A DNA stretch of 61,917 nucleotides, taken from NCBI RefSeq assembly GCF_002742265.1, contig NZ_MDGL01000144.1, positions 1 to 61,917 of the forward strand. The letters run 5' to 3'. Made by a program: the position numbers and the translations under genes. Below, in pieces: positions 51,427-61,069 of the stretch (the stretch's first letter is position 1; each line of letters begins with the position of its first letter). The stretch comes from Maribacter sp. 4G9 (GTDB lineage Bacteria; Bacteroidota; Bacteroidia; Flavobacteriales; Flavobacteriaceae). Under the pieces are notes generated by a model. It saw only the letters and a list, made by a program, of their open reading frames with translations. It was not told where the DNA came from and searched no databases.

Positions 51427-53814
51427 TTAATCGTTTTCCCCATCCTGAGGCAATATGTCTATTTGTGGTTCCTTTAGCGTTTTCTTATTGGCGATACTTT
51501 TTTCTAAGGATAGCAATAAGGAGGGTAATAGAATTAAGTTGGCCAGCATGGCAAATAGCAATGTGGCGGAAACAAGTGCACCTAGGGCCACAGTTCCACC
51601 AAAATTGGAAATGATGAATACGGAAAAGCCAAAGAAAAGTACTATGGAGGTGTAAAACATACTTACGCCAGTTTCCCGTAAGGCGGCATACACGGATTTT
51701 TTAATTTGCCATTTTTTGGACTCGAGCTCTTGTCTATACTTTGCCAGAAAGTGAATCGTATCGTCCACGGATATGCCAAAGGCAATACTAAATACCAGTA
51801 TGGTAGATGGCTTAATGGGCACTCCAATGAATCCCATGATACCTGCCGTTATGATCAAAGGAAGCACGTTGGGTATTAAGGAAATCACGATCATTCTAAA
51901 GGATCTGAATAAATAGGCCATGAACAGGGCTATAAGGCCAATGGCCAAAGCAAGTGACATTACCAAGTTTTTAACTAGGTACTTGGTTCCTTTTAAAAAT
52001 AGCAAGGCACTTCCTGTCATGTATACCGAATAACGCTCCTCTGGAAAGATTTTGTGAATGTTTTCCAATAGACGCTCCTCGATTTTTTCCATTCGGCTTG
52101 TTTTTACATCTCGCATATAGGTGGTCATTCTTGCAACCTGACCAGTACTATCCACAAAGCTTTTCAGTAAATTGCCTTCGCTGGATGATTTCCGGGCTAC
52201 ATCCATAATAAAGGTGTTCTCTTGGCTTGTGGGCAACTGGTAGTATTTTGGAATACCGTTGTAGAAGGCCTGTTTCGAATATTTTACCAAATTCACTACT
52301 GAAAGGGAAGGAGATAGTTCCGGAATTTCAGCCACCACATCTCCCAATTGGTCCATTCTCTTTAAGGTGGCAGGTTTCATTACCCCTTTGGGATTCTTCG
52401 TGTCCACCACGATTTCAACGGGCATGATGCCATTGAACTCATTTTCAAAAAATCGGATATCCTGAAAAAATTCGGCCTTCTTTGGCATATCTTCAATGGG
52501 GCTTCCAGAGATATCTATTTGGTATATTCCAATAATGCTGACGACCAACAAACAAATTGAAACGATGTAAACCGATATCCTTTTATAACGCACGATATTC
52601 TCCATCCAACTTACAAAGGCATCGATCCATTTCTTGTTCAAATGTTTTAGGTGCCTGGTTTTGGGAAGGGAAAGAAAGCTGTAAACTATGGGAATGATCA
52701 ATAGGGATAGAATGAAAATCCCTATAATGTTTATGGAAGCCACAATACCAAACTCCTTTAGCAATTTACTATCTGTTATGATAAAGGTGGCAAAACCGGA
52801 TGCCGTTGTAATATTTGTCATCAAGGTGGCATTTCCAATTTTTGAAATTACCCGTTGGAGGGATAAAGCCTGATTGCCGTGTTTTTTTACTTCTTGCTGA
52901 TATTTATTGATGAGAAAAATACAGTTTGGTATGCCAATAACGATGATCAATGGCGGAATTAGTGCGGTTAGCACCGTTATTTCATATTGTAAAAGGCCAA
53001 GGACCCCAAAGGCCCACATAACTCCTATGATTACTACGCACATGGAAATAAACGTTGCCCTGAAGCTTCTAAAGAAAAAGAAAAAAATAAGGGAGGTAAC
53101 CCCCAATGCCGCAAGAATGAATTTTCCAATTTCGTCGATAATATTTTGGGAATTCATGGTTCGTACGTAGGGCATACCGGAAATATGGACCTCCAAATTG
53201 GTTTCTTTCTCAAACCGGGCAATTAAATGGCTAAGGTCCTTTAGGATGAAATCCTTTCGTACGCTAGTATTTACGATATCCTTATCCAAATACATTACCG
53301 TTCTTATTGTGCCGGATTCTTTGTTGTAAATAAGATTGTCATAAAAAGGAAGTTCATTGAAGAGATGTTGTGTAATGCTATCCACTTCCGCTTTCGATTT
53401 AGGGCTCGATTTTATAAGAGGGCGCATTACAAATTTCTGTTCCACCGTATCCTTTACAAGTTCTTGTAGGTTGTCAGTAGAAAGAACAAATTCTACCTCG
53501 GGAAAGGCACCAAGTTGTTTGCTAAGTTTGTTCCAACGATTAAAATTTTCCGGAGTGAACAAAGCGGAGTCCTTTATGGCAAATACTACGGTATTACCTT
53601 CTTCGCCAAATTGGTTTAAAAATTTTTGATACTCCAAATTAACGGGGTGATCATCAGGTAATAGATTGGCTTGTGAATTGGAAAAACGCATGTTGTCCCA
53701 TTGCATGGCCAAAAAGACCGTGATTCCAGCCACCACACATAAAATAAGAATTCTGTTCCTTAGTATTATTCTGGCCGTTTTTGACCAAAACCCTTTGGTA
53801 AGTTTAGCAACCAT
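51427..53814 (-). CDS. RND-superfamily exporter (MMPL type)
   Basis: The 795-residue membrane protein has two repeats of six transmembrane helices with large periplasmic loops. The first repeat includes FFFFFRSFRATFISMCVVIIG and LTALIPPLIIVIGIPNCIFLINKYQ, and the second FMAYLFRSFRMIVISLIPNVL and FGISVDDTIHFLAKYRQE with the proton-relay Asp pair. It resembles the hydrophobe/sterol-type exporters, so lipid or hydrophobic cargo is plausible. A -7 box TACCTTTG lies at 53834-53841 on the minus strand. Confidence 0.88.
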   Translation of the reverse strand: MVAKLTKGFWSKTARIILRNRILILCVVAGITVFLAMQWDNMRFSNSQANLLPDDHPVNLEYQKFLNQFGEEGNTVVFAIKDSALFTPENFNRWNKLSKQLGAFPEVEFVLSTDNLQELVKDTVEQKFVMRPLIKSSPKSKAEVDSITQHLFNELPFYDNLIYNKESGTIRTVMYLDKDIVNTSVRKDFILKDLSHLIARFEKETNLEVHISGMPYVRTMNSQNIIDEIGKFILAALGVTSLIFFFFFRSFRATFISMCVVIIGVMWAFGVLGLLQYEITVLTALIPPLIIVIGIPNCIFLINKYQQEVKKHGNQALSLQRVISKIGNATLMTNITTASGFATFIITDSKLLKEFGIVASINIIGIFILSLLIIPIVYSFLSLPKTRHLKHLNKKWIDAFVSWMENIVRYKRISVYIVSICLLVVSIIGIYQIDISGSPIEDMPKKAEFFQDIRFFENEFNGIMPVEIVVDTKNPKGVMKPATLKRMDQLGDVVAEIPELSPSLSVVNLVKYSKQAFYNGIPKYYQLPTSQENTFIMDVARKSSSEGNLLKSFVDSTGQVARMTTYMRDVKTSRMEKIEERLLENIHKIFPEERYSVYMTGSALLFLKGTKYLVKNLVMSLALAIGLIALFMAYLFRSFRMIVISLIPNVLPLIITAGIMGFIGVPIKPSTILVFSIAFGISVDDTIHFLAKYRQELESKKWQIKKSVYAALRETGVSMFYTSIVLFFGFSVFIISNFGGTVALGALVSATLLFAMLANLILLPSLLLSLEKSIANKKTLKEPQIDILPQDGEND

Positions 53815-53833
53815 ACTTGTTTATAGGAGATTG

Positions 53834-53841
53834 CAAAGGTA
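53834..53841 (-). promoter_or_regulatory. Candidate -7 box (TACCTTTG) of the RND exporter
   Basis: The minus-strand TACCTTTG fits the -7 consensus and lies 20 bp before the exporter start, below the frr terminator. Confidence 0.35.
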
Positions 53842-53892
53842 ACCAATGTCACCAATTGAACCTAAAAAGTAGTTGAAGAATATGTTGGGTAA

Positions 53893-53924
53893 AGAAAGAG
53901 CAGTCCGAAGGGACTGCTCTTTGA
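53893..53924. terminator. Terminator after frr
   Basis: AAAGAGCAGTCC (53895-53906) and GGACTGCTCTTT (53911-53922) form a perfect 12-bp stem with a GAAG loop. It lies 23 bp past the frr stop on the minus strand. Confidence 0.85.
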
Positions 53925-53945
53925 ATTTAAACGCTGAATAAACCC

Positions 53946-54500
53946 TTAAACCTTCATGATTTCCGCTTCCTTAACACTAAGGAAATCGTCAATTTTTTTT
54001 ACATATTTGTCTGTAAGCTGCTGTATATCTGCGGTAGCGTTGCTCTCTAGATCTTCGGACACATCCAAATCCTTTATTTCCTTATTGGCGTCCTGTCTGG
54101 CACTTCGTACACCTACCTTGGCATGTTCCGCTTCGGCCTTGGCCTGTTTGGTCAATTGCACCCTGCGTTCCTCCGTTAGGGGCGGGACATTGATAATGAT
54201 CAAGTCACCATTGTTCATAGGGTTGAAACCTAGATTGGCGTTCATGATAGCCTTTTCAATTTCTTGAAGCATTCCTTTTTCCCAAGGTTGTACGGAAATG
54301 GTCCTACCATCTGGGGTATTGATATTGGCAACCTGGGATAAGGGTGTTTGAGATCCATAATACTCGACCAACACGGATGATAGCATTGCGGGGCTGGCCT
54401 TGCCTGCCCTAATTTTAACGAACGCCCTTTCCAAATGGGCCAATGCGGCATCCATACTTTCTTTAGCCGAGTCTAAGACAAATTGTATTTCTTCGTTCAT
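53946..54500 (-). CDS. frr: Ribosome recycling factor
   Basis: The 184-residue protein has the RRF signature (FVKIRAGKASPAML, VEYYGSQTPLSQVANI, DGRTISVQPWEK, NDGDLIIINVPPLTEERR-like) and the usual three-helix plus beta domain layout. With EF-G it splits post-termination ribosomes. It follows pyrH by 39 bp, the common bacterial pyrH-frr pairing. Confidence 0.97.
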   Translation of the reverse strand: MNEEIQFVLDSAKESMDAALAHLERAFVKIRAGKASPAMLSSVLVEYYGSQTPLSQVANINTPDGRTISVQPWEKGMLQEIEKAIMNANLGFNPMNNGDLIIINVPPLTEERRVQLTKQAKAEAEHAKVGVRSARQDANKEIKDLDVSEDLESNATADIQQLTDKYVKKIDDFLSVKEAEIMKV

Positions 54501-54539
54501 ATCAAAATTTTGTATTCAAGAACATAAATTATACCAAAA

Positions 54540-55247
54540 TCACATGTTTACGGTAGTTCCAACAGCTTCACCATCCACAATTTTCAAAAGATTTCCCTTT
54601 TTGTTCATGTCAAAGACAACTATGGGAAGTTCGTTCTCTTGGCTCAAGGTAAAAGCTGTAGTGTCCATGACTTTAAGACCTTTCTGGAGTACATCCTGAA
54701 AAGAAATGGTGTCAAATTTGGTGGCATTTTTATCCTTTTCAGGGTCTGATGTGTAAATTCCGTCGACCCTGGTTCCTTTTAGGATAACATCGGCCTCAAT
54801 CTCAATGGCTCGTAAAACCGCTGCTGAGTCGGTCGTAAAGTAAGGGTTGCCTGTTCCTCCCCCAAAAATTACTACACGGCCTTTTTCCAAATGCCGCATG
54901 GCCCTCCTTCTTATAAATGGTTCCGCCACTTCATTGATCTTTATTGCCGATTGTAAACGGGTCTGCACATTCTTCATTTCCAAGGCACTTTGTAGAGCCA
55001 AACCGTTAATGACCGTTGCCAACATTCCCATATGATCTCCTTGGACCCTGTCCATTCCAGTGGCCGCACCGGCCAAACCCCTAAAGATGTTGCCCCCGCC
55101 AATAACGATGGCTACTTCGATACCTTTATCCACGACCTTTTTTATCTCCTCGGCATATTCGTCCAATCTTTTAGGGTCAATTCCATACTGTTTTTCGCCC
55201 ATTAAGGCCTCACCGCTAAGTTTTAAAAGTATCCTTTTGTATTGCAT
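54540..55247 (-). CDS. pyrH: UMP kinase
   Basis: The start is placed at the ATG at 55247 ([17 protein letters not shown]), the family N-terminus. The longer frame adds 23 unlikely residues. The 235-residue product has [35 protein letters not shown] and [18 protein letters not shown]. It phosphorylates UMP to UDP and belongs to the bacterial, hexameric amino-acid-kinase type. Confidence 0.97.
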   Translation of the reverse strand: MQYKRILLKLSGEALMGEKQYGIDPKRLDEYAEEIKKVVDKGIEVAIVIGGGNIFRGLAGAATGMDRVQGDHMGMLATVINGLALQSALEMKNVQTRLQSAIKINEVAEPFIRRRAMRHLEKGRVVIFGGGTGNPYFTTDSAAVLRAIEIEADVILKGTRVDGIYTSDPEKDKNATKFDTISFQDVLQKGLKVMDTTAFTLSQENELPIVVFDMNKKGNLLKIVDGEAVGTTVNM

Positions 55248-55411
55248 CTTTTGATTTATTTCAAGGCAAAAATAATGAAAAAAATCTATGCTGGACATGG
55301 TGATATCCTTGACCATAAAACATAATTATTTACTAATTGCTAAGGCTATCGTTCGTATTTTTAATATTCTTGCAGGATGTATGTTTTTTTAGCAATATTT
55401 TTTTTGAAAAG

Positions 55412-57292
55412 ATGAATAACATGAAAAGAGTTCTTTTGTATGTACTAGCCATTGCCTTTTTGTATGGTTGTGGTGCAGGTAAAAACTTAATTTCCATCGA
55501 TAAGGCTCCGGTTCAAGTCTTTATGGATTTGGTGAATGTCACTAACGATCAGGTGAAAGTAATCGTAAATCCAGGTGCCTTCACTGTAGATCAGATATCT
55601 TTTAGAATACCCAAGACGGTTCCAGGTACATATAGCAGCGATGATTATGGTCAATATATTGAAGGATTCGTAGCTTATGATTACGCTGGGGACCCTATGG
55701 AGGTTTCCAAATTGGATGTAAATACCTGGAGCGTTTCCAATGCTACAAAGTTGGATAAGGTATCCTACTTGGTAAATGATACCTTTGATACTGAAAATGA
55801 AGTGGAGGATGCCGTATTTTCCCCTGCGGGCACCAATATAGCTCAGGATTCCAACTTTATGTTGAATCTACATGGTTTTGTGGGGTATTTTGAAGGTTAT
55901 AAGGAGATACCTTATCGTTTGATAATCGAAAAACCCGATGGGTTGGAAGCGGCCACTTCCCTAAACCAAATTGTCTTGGGTACTAATATTGAGGGTGGAG
56001 ATGTTTTTATGGCCAATAGGTATTTTGAAATTATAGACAACCCAATTTTTTATACCAAGCCCGATAAGGAGACTTTTAAAGTGGGCGGAATTGAGGTTAC
56101 CTTAAGTGTGTTCTCGCCAAATGGGGCGTATCGCGCAAGCGATTTAAGGGAACGCATGGAGCGCATGATGAGTGCCCAAAAGGCATTTTTAGGAGATATA
56201 GATGCTACGGAGAAGTACAATATTTTATTGTATCTATCCACTATGGAAGATACGGATGCTATGGGATTTGGGGCCCTGGAACACCACACGTCCACGGTAG
56301 TCATTTTGCCGGAGGCAATGCCAAAGGACAGATTGGAACAGGCAATGGTAGATGTGGTTTCGCATGAATTCTTTCACATTGTAACTCCCCTTTCCGTACA
56401 TTCCAGTGAGATTCATTATTTCGATTACAATGACCCTAAAATGTCCCAACATTTATGGATGTACGAGGGTACAACTGAGTATTTTGCCAATTTGTTTCAA
56501 GTGCATGAAGGGTTGATAGATGAAGCAGAGTTTTACGAACGTATGCGAAATAAAATGTCCAATGCCAAAGGGTATGACGATTCCATGTCCTTTACCACAA
56601 TGAGTAAAAATGTTTTGGAAGCTCCATATGAAAGCAATTATGCCAATGTATATGAAAAGGGAGCCCTGATAAATATGGTTTTGGACATTATAATACGGGA
56701 AAAAAGTAATGGCGAGAAGGGAGTGCTTTGGTTGATGAAGGAACTTTCCAGTAAATATGGTGTTGATGCTCCTTTTCAGGACGACCAGCTCATTGACGAA
56801 ATTGTCGCTCTTACTTATCCGGAAGTAGGTGATTTTTTTAATGAACATGTCATTGGCAATACCCCAATAGATTATAACATTTATCTAGAAAAAATGGGTC
56901 TGGCCATTAATAAGGTAGAGGAGCAATCCGGATATTTTTTGCAAGGAGAAATACCTTATATCGATGTTGACCAATCCAATAATGATGCTATTTTCGTTAG
57001 AAAGGGAATCGACCTTAATTCTTTTTTCACAAGCTTAGGCGTACAAGGAGGGGATATAATAAAAAATATCAACGGGACTGCCATTACTTTGGAAACTATT
57101 AGGCCCATAATAGGACAGAGTTTTGGATGGAGTCCAGATACCACCATAACCATGGAGTTGGAAAGGGAAGGGGAAGTCATTACCGTTGAAGGGCCCGTTG
57201 GAACACCTACCATAGTGGTAAATAAAATTACACCTATGGAAAACGTTTCCTATCAGGTTAAGGAGCTCAGAAACGCTTGGTTAAAGGGGTAA
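55412..57292 (+). CDS. M61-family metallopeptidase with PDZ domain, lipoprotein
   Basis: The start is set at 55412 (MNNMKRVLLYVLAIAFLYGC), which gives a lipoprotein signal (lipobox LYGC). The longer frame adds implausible residues. The roughly 626-residue protein has the M61 N-terminal beta domain (FRIPKTVPGTYSSDDYGQYI), the zinc site HEFFHIVTPL with a later Glu in MYEGTTEYFANLF, and a C-terminal PDZ-like region (LGVQGGDIIKNINGTAITLE). It is predicted to be an envelope glycyl-aminopeptidase-like protease. It is divergent from pyrH and ends before a terminator. Confidence 0.85.
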   Translation: MNNMKRVLLYVLAIAFLYGCGAGKNLISIDKAPVQVFMDLVNVTNDQVKVIVNPGAFTVDQISFRIPKTVPGTYSSDDYGQYIEGFVAYDYAGDPMEVSKLDVNTWSVSNATKLDKVSYLVNDTFDTENEVEDAVFSPAGTNIAQDSNFMLNLHGFVGYFEGYKEIPYRLIIEKPDGLEAATSLNQIVLGTNIEGGDVFMANRYFEIIDNPIFYTKPDKETFKVGGIEVTLSVFSPNGAYRASDLRERMERMMSAQKAFLGDIDATEKYNILLYLSTMEDTDAMGFGALEHHTSTVVILPEAMPKDRLEQAMVDVVSHEFFHIVTPLSVHSSEIHYFDYNDPKMSQHLWMYEGTTEYFANLFQVHEGLIDEAEFYERMRNKMSNAKGYDDSMSFTTMSKNVLEAPYESNYANVYEKGALINMVLDIIIREKSNGEKGVLWLMKELSSKYGVDAPFQDDQLIDEIVALTYPEVGDFFNEHVIGNTPIDYNIYLEKMGLAINKVEEQSGYFLQGEIPYIDVDQSNNDAIFVRKGIDLNSFFTSLGVQGGDIIKNINGTAITLETIRPIIGQSFGWSPDTTITMELEREGEVITVEGPVGTPTIVVNKITPMENVSYQVKELRNAWLKG

Positions 57293-57309
57293 AGTGGAAT
57301 TGCTAAAAT

Positions 57310-57344
57310 AAAAAATGCCCGGCATTTGCCCGGCATTTTTTTAT
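57310..57344. terminator. Terminator between the M61 gene and tsf
   Basis: AAAAATGCC (57311-57319) pairs with GGCATTTTT (57332-57340), with A and T runs on both sides. TGCCCGGCATT is also directly repeated inside. It serves both convergent genes. Confidence 0.75.
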
Positions 57345-57364
57345 GTTTACATCTTGAATGGTGC

Positions 57365-58189
57365 TTATCCTAGGGCAACTCTTTTAAATCCGGTCACTTT
57401 TAGATTTGGATCAACAGATTTAACATACTGGGCAACACTTTGCTTGCTATCCTTGATAAAATCTTGGTTGACCAATGTATTGTCCTTAAAGAATCTGTTC
57501 AATTTTCCTTTGGCAATATTATCCAACATAGCCTCTGGTTTACCTTCTTGACGAAGTTGATCTTTGGCAATTTCGATTTCCTTGTCTATAATGGATTGGT
57601 CAACACCTTCCTCGTTCAATGCGACAGGGTTCATGGCAGCAGCCTGCATGGCGACATCCTTGGCAACAACGTCTGCGCCATCAACGGAAGCTGAAAGACC
57701 TGTAAGAACGGCGATCTTGTTACCTGCATGGATATAAGATCCAACAAAAGGAGCACTTAATCTCTCAAAACCTCCTATTTCGATTTTCTCACCGATGACA
57801 CCGGTTTGTTCGGTCAATTTATCCTGAACGGACATGCCTTTGAAATCAGAAGCTAGGAAAGCTTCTTTGGTGTCATGGTTTATTGCCAAATCAGCTAATT
57901 CATTGGCCAAAGTAACGAAGGAATCATTTTTGGCCACAAAGTCGGTTTCACAGTTAAGGGAAATGATTACTCCGCTAGTGTTGTCATCATTTACCTTTGC
58001 GATGGCTGCACCTTCTGAGGAATCCCTATCAGCTCTATTTGCAGCAACCTTTTGTCCTTTTTTACGAAGGATTTCGATAGCCTTGTCAAAATCACCTTCG
58101 GCTTCAACCAAGGCTTTTTTGCAGTCCATCATACCAGCTCCTGTAGTTTGTCTTAACTTATTTACTTCTGCGGCTGTAATATTTGCCAT
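57365..58189 (-). CDS. tsf: Translation elongation factor Ts
   Basis: The 274-residue protein has the EF-Ts signature (AAEVNKLRQTTGAGMMDCKKAL), a UBA-like N-terminus, SLNCETDFVAKND, and MQAAAMNPVALN. It recycles EF-Tu by nucleotide exchange. It lies 58 bp after rpsB, the standard rpsB-tsf arrangement. Confidence 0.97.
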   Translation of the reverse strand: MANITAAEVNKLRQTTGAGMMDCKKALVEAEGDFDKAIEILRKKGQKVAANRADRDSSEGAAIAKVNDDNTSGVIISLNCETDFVAKNDSFVTLANELADLAINHDTKEAFLASDFKGMSVQDKLTEQTGVIGEKIEIGGFERLSAPFVGSYIHAGNKIAVLTGLSASVDGADVVAKDVAMQAAAMNPVALNEEGVDQSIIDKEIEIAKDQLRQEGKPEAMLDNIAKGKLNRFFKDNTLVNQDFIKDSKQSVAQYVKSVDPNLKVTGFKRVALG

Positions 58190-58247
58190 TTTCTATGTTT
58201 TTTGTTCCCTTTTTGGGAGGTTTATTTATCGATTAATATAAAAAGTT

Positions 58248-59384
58248 CTATTCTTCAACACCGCCTTTAACGCTATCCTGCCACTCCTTTAGTTCATCCC
58301 ATTTACCATCTGCGGCCATTTGTGCTTGCTTTGGCCAAGAGGTTGGGTCTAGGTGAGCCATTCTGGAGCTGGCTTCGGTCAAGATCTCTTTCATTTCATC
58401 TGCATCTGCAGACGCGATTTTGGCAAATGTATCCAATCCGGCATTGGCAAGTGCTTCTGCCGCCTTTGGACCAACACCCTCTATTTTTGTAAGGTCATCG
58501 GCTTCAGCATCGTTGTCCTCTTTTACAGCTTCCTTGGTAGCTTCAACATCAACGGTAACGTTAGGAACTTTATCAACTACCGGTGTTGGTTTTGTATCAA
58601 CTTTCGCTGGGGTTGGCTCTAAATCTTCTTTAGACTCTTTTTCTTTTTTCTTGGAGCTTTTCTCCTTTTTATCTTCGGAACCTTCGGATTTTTCTGATTT
58701 ACGCTCAGCAAGACCTTCGGCAACCGCTTCGGTCACTTGAGACATAATAATCTCGATAGATTTTGAGGCGTCATCATTGGATGGAATTACAAAATCCACG
58801 TCTCTTGGATCCGAGTTGGTATCGACCATCGCAAATATTGGGATGTTCAATTTCTGGGCTTCCTTTACGGCTATGTGCTCTCTCATGGTGTCAACAATGA
58901 ACAGCGCGCCAGGTAAACGGGTCATTTCTGAAATAGAACCTAAGTTTTTCTCCAATTTAGCTCTCAAACGATCTACTTGCAATCTCTCTTTTTTGGATAA
59001 GGTGTTGAAAGTACCATCTTTCTTCATCCTATCAATGGACGCCATTTTTTTAACGGCTTTACGGATAGTTACAAAGTTTGTCAACATACCGCCTGGCCAT
59101 CTTTCCGTAATGTAGGGCATGTTTACATTGGATGCCTTTTCAGCAACAATGTCCTTTGCCTGCTTCTTGGTAGCGACAAAAAGAATCTTCCTGCCAGATG
59201 CAGCGATTTTGGCCAAAGCCTCGTTGGCCTCGTCCAATTTTGCAACTGTTTTGTAAAGATTGATTACGTGGATACCATTACGCTCCATGTAGATGTAAGG
59301 AGCCATGTTCGGATTCCACTTTCTGGTTAGGTGGCCAAAATGCACACCTGCTTCTAATAATTGTTTTACTTCGACTTTCGCCAT
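58248..59384 (-). CDS. rpsB: 30S ribosomal protein S2 with a C-terminal helix-hairpin-helix extension
   Basis: Residues 1 to about 228 are a normal S2 (LLEAGVHFGHLTRKWNPNM, PYIYMERNGIHVINL, RWPGGMLTNF, DTNSDPRDVDFVIPSNDDA). After this comes a highly charged linker (about 229-295, rich in Lys, Glu, Ser and Pro), and residues 296-378 form an added domain: DDLTKIEGVGPKAAEALANA carries the helix-hairpin-helix signature GVGPKAA, and the tail contains DPTSWPKQAQMAADGKWDEL. S2 is usually about 225-260 residues, so this is about 120 longer. The extension may bind rRNA or nucleic acid, which is inferred from the HhH motif. Confidence 0.95.
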   Translation of the reverse strand: MAKVEVKQLLEAGVHFGHLTRKWNPNMAPYIYMERNGIHVINLYKTVAKLDEANEALAKIAASGRKILFVATKKQAKDIVAEKASNVNMPYITERWPGGMLTNFVTIRKAVKKMASIDRMKKDGTFNTLSKKERLQVDRLRAKLEKNLGSISEMTRLPGALFIVDTMREHIAVKEAQKLNIPIFAMVDTNSDPRDVDFVIPSNDDASKSIEIIMSQVTEAVAEGLAERKSEKSEGSEDKKEKSSKKKEKESKEDLEPTPAKVDTKPTPVVDKVPNVTVDVEATKEAVKEDNDAEADDLTKIEGVGPKAAEALANAGLDTFAKIASADADEMKEILTEASSRMAHLDPTSWPKQAQMAADGKWDELKEWQDSVKGGVEE

Positions 59385-59416
59385 TTTAAATTTAGTTTAC
59401 GTTCTTTTGAAATAGC

Positions 59417-59459
59417 AATGACAGAGTGGTATCCCTAAACCCGGGAAGCCTTTGTCATT
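59417..59459 (-). promoter_or_regulatory. Hairpin in the rpsB 5' leader, possible leader RNA
   Basis: On the minus strand AATGACA (59459-59453) pairs with TGTCATT (59423-59417), enclosing an inner TCCC/GGGA stem. The structure lies 33 bp before the rpsB start. Ribosomal operons often carry autoregulatory leaders here. This one is not matched to a known family. Confidence 0.35.
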
Positions 59460-59585
59460 TAGATGCTAAACTAATCTACCTTTATTTTAAAGTGAATAAA
59501 GGATTTTTAAGTGCCCAAAACTGGACTTTCAATGAACTTGTTAATGAATATACCGGGTTTCCACCGGCACACAATAAATATAAAC

Positions 59586-59614
59586 AAGCATCCGCCCTCT
59601 GGCGGATGCTTTGA
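59586..59614 (-). terminator. Terminator of the rplM-rpsI operon
   Basis: AAGCATCCGCC and GGCGGATGCTT form a perfect 11-bp stem with a CTCT loop (59587-59612), 13 bp past the rpsI stop on the minus strand. Confidence 0.8.
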
Positions 59615-59626
59615 AAATTCTTTTGA

Positions 59627-60013
59627 TTAACGCTTGGAGAACTGGAATTTCTTACGGGCCTTTTTCTGACCGAATTTCTTACGCTCTACCATTCTTGGAT
59701 CCCTTGTCAACAAACCTTCTGGTTTTAGGGTAGCCCTGTTTTCACTATCTACCTCGCACATGGCCCTGGATATGGCCAATCTAATAGCTTCAGCCTGTCC
59801 TGTGATACCGCCGCCATATACATTTACCTTAACGTCATAGTTGTCAGTAGTGTCGGTAAGGGTAAAAGGTTGTTTTACTTTATATTGCAAAGTTGCAGTT
59901 GGGAAATAATCATTTAGATCCTTATTGTTAATAGTAATGGTTCCATTTCCTTGGGAAAGATAAACTCTGGCTACAGCGGTTTTTCTTCTTCCTATTTTGT
60001 GAATTATTTCCAT
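59627..60013 (-). CDS. rpsI: 30S ribosomal protein S9
   Basis: The 128-residue protein shows HKIGRRKTAVARVYL, VYGGGITGQAEAIRLAISRA, LTRDPRMVERKKFGQKKARK and the terminal FQFSKR tail that reaches the P site. The gene starts directly after the rplM stop (60014), as is standard. Confidence 0.98.
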   Translation of the reverse strand: MEIIHKIGRRKTAVARVYLSQGNGTITINNKDLNDYFPTATLQYKVKQPFTLTDTTDNYDVKVNVYGGGITGQAEAIRLAISRAMCEVDSENRATLKPEGLLTRDPRMVERKKFGQKKARKKFQFSKR

Positions 60014-60469
60014 TTATTTAATGTCTTTTAAATTTACTGCAGTAGGTTTTTGGGCTTCTTGGCCATGTTCTGAACCAGTGTACACCTTTAAATTTCTAAA
60101 AAGCTCAGCGCCCAACTTGTTTTTTGGAAGCATTCCCTTGACGGCTTTCTCAATGATGGAGGCAGGATTTTTATCCAATAATTCCTTCGCACTGGTAAAA
60201 CGCTGTCCTCCTGGATAACCCGTATATCTTTGATACGTTTTGTCTGCCCATTTGTTGCCGCTTAAGCTAATTTTTTCTGCATTGATGACAACAACATTGT
60301 CACCGCAATCCACATGTGGGGTAAAACTTGGTTTGTGCTTTCCTCTCAATAAATTAGCCACTTTTGAAGACAAACGACCCAATGTTTCTCCCTCGGCATC
60401 TACCAACAACCATTCTTTGACAACGGTTGATTTGTTGGCGGATATGGTTTTATAACTTAGTGTATCCAC
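60014..60469 (-). CDS. rplM: 50S ribosomal protein L13
   Basis: The 151-residue protein shows [39 protein letters not shown], and [21 protein letters not shown]. First gene of the rplM-rpsI unit, preceded by a good flavobacterial promoter at 60517-60547. Confidence 0.98.
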   Translation of the reverse strand: MDTLSYKTISANKSTVVKEWLLVDAEGETLGRLSSKVANLLRGKHKPSFTPHVDCGDNVVVINAEKISLSGNKWADKTYQRYTGYPGGQRFTSAKELLDKNPASIIEKAVKGMLPKNKLGAELFRNLKVYTGSEHGQEAQKPTAVNLKDIK

Positions 60470-60516
60470 TGCTATTGTTTTTAACTATTATTCTTTCAAT
60501 CCCGTGAAATGGGCTG

Positions 60517-60547
60517 CAAATGTACAATTATAAAGTTGAATTGCAAA
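60517..60547 (-). promoter_or_regulatory. rplM: Promoter of rplM-rpsI (Bacteroidota -33/-7 type)
   Basis: On the minus strand TTTG (60546-60543) is followed 18-19 bases later by TACATTTG (60524-60517), fitting the TTTG / TAnnTTTG pair of Bacteroidota sigma factors. It lies 48 bp before the L13 start. A small CCC-GGG hairpin follows near the predicted transcript start. Confidence 0.6.
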
Positions 60548-61069
60548 TACTTGTTTCTAAATATTTTCAGATTTTTCTATGCTCACTTTTGTGTTTGGTT
60601 GTTAAGAATTAAAATAGTGGACCCCAATACTTCCTAACAAATAGATTCATCAACTTCCATGGATTGAAATTCGACGAAGGAACCTTGTCTTCTAGGTCAA
60701 ATTCCAATCGTTTCTTTTATTTTTTGCTTTCATACATTCTGAATCTAATCCTCAGGCCCCAATATTACTTTATTGGAATAGCTTTGAATAGAAAATTTTA
60801 CCAGTCGTTTAACACATTTTTGGTTCAAAACTAGGTGAATTATTATCAGTACTTAATGATATCGCTGATTGTGTTAAAGCGTATTAAAATTGTCAATACT
60901 CTTAAAAGTGCGGATTTATAAGTAATTAAGGAAATAATAATTCAATTGGGACGTTCCTTACTTTTGACACCGGGTTCTTAAAGTATTTTGGTCGAACTAT
61001 CTTAAATAGTTACAAATCAATCAGGTGAATATTAAAGTTTGTACAATTTTACATTAACGATAAAGAAAA
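60548..61069. other. Non-coding region between rplM and the lipocalin-like gene
   Basis: About 520 bp of AT-rich sequence. Apart from the rplM promoter at its left edge, I see no conserved gene, RNA or repeat. Confidence 0.4.
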
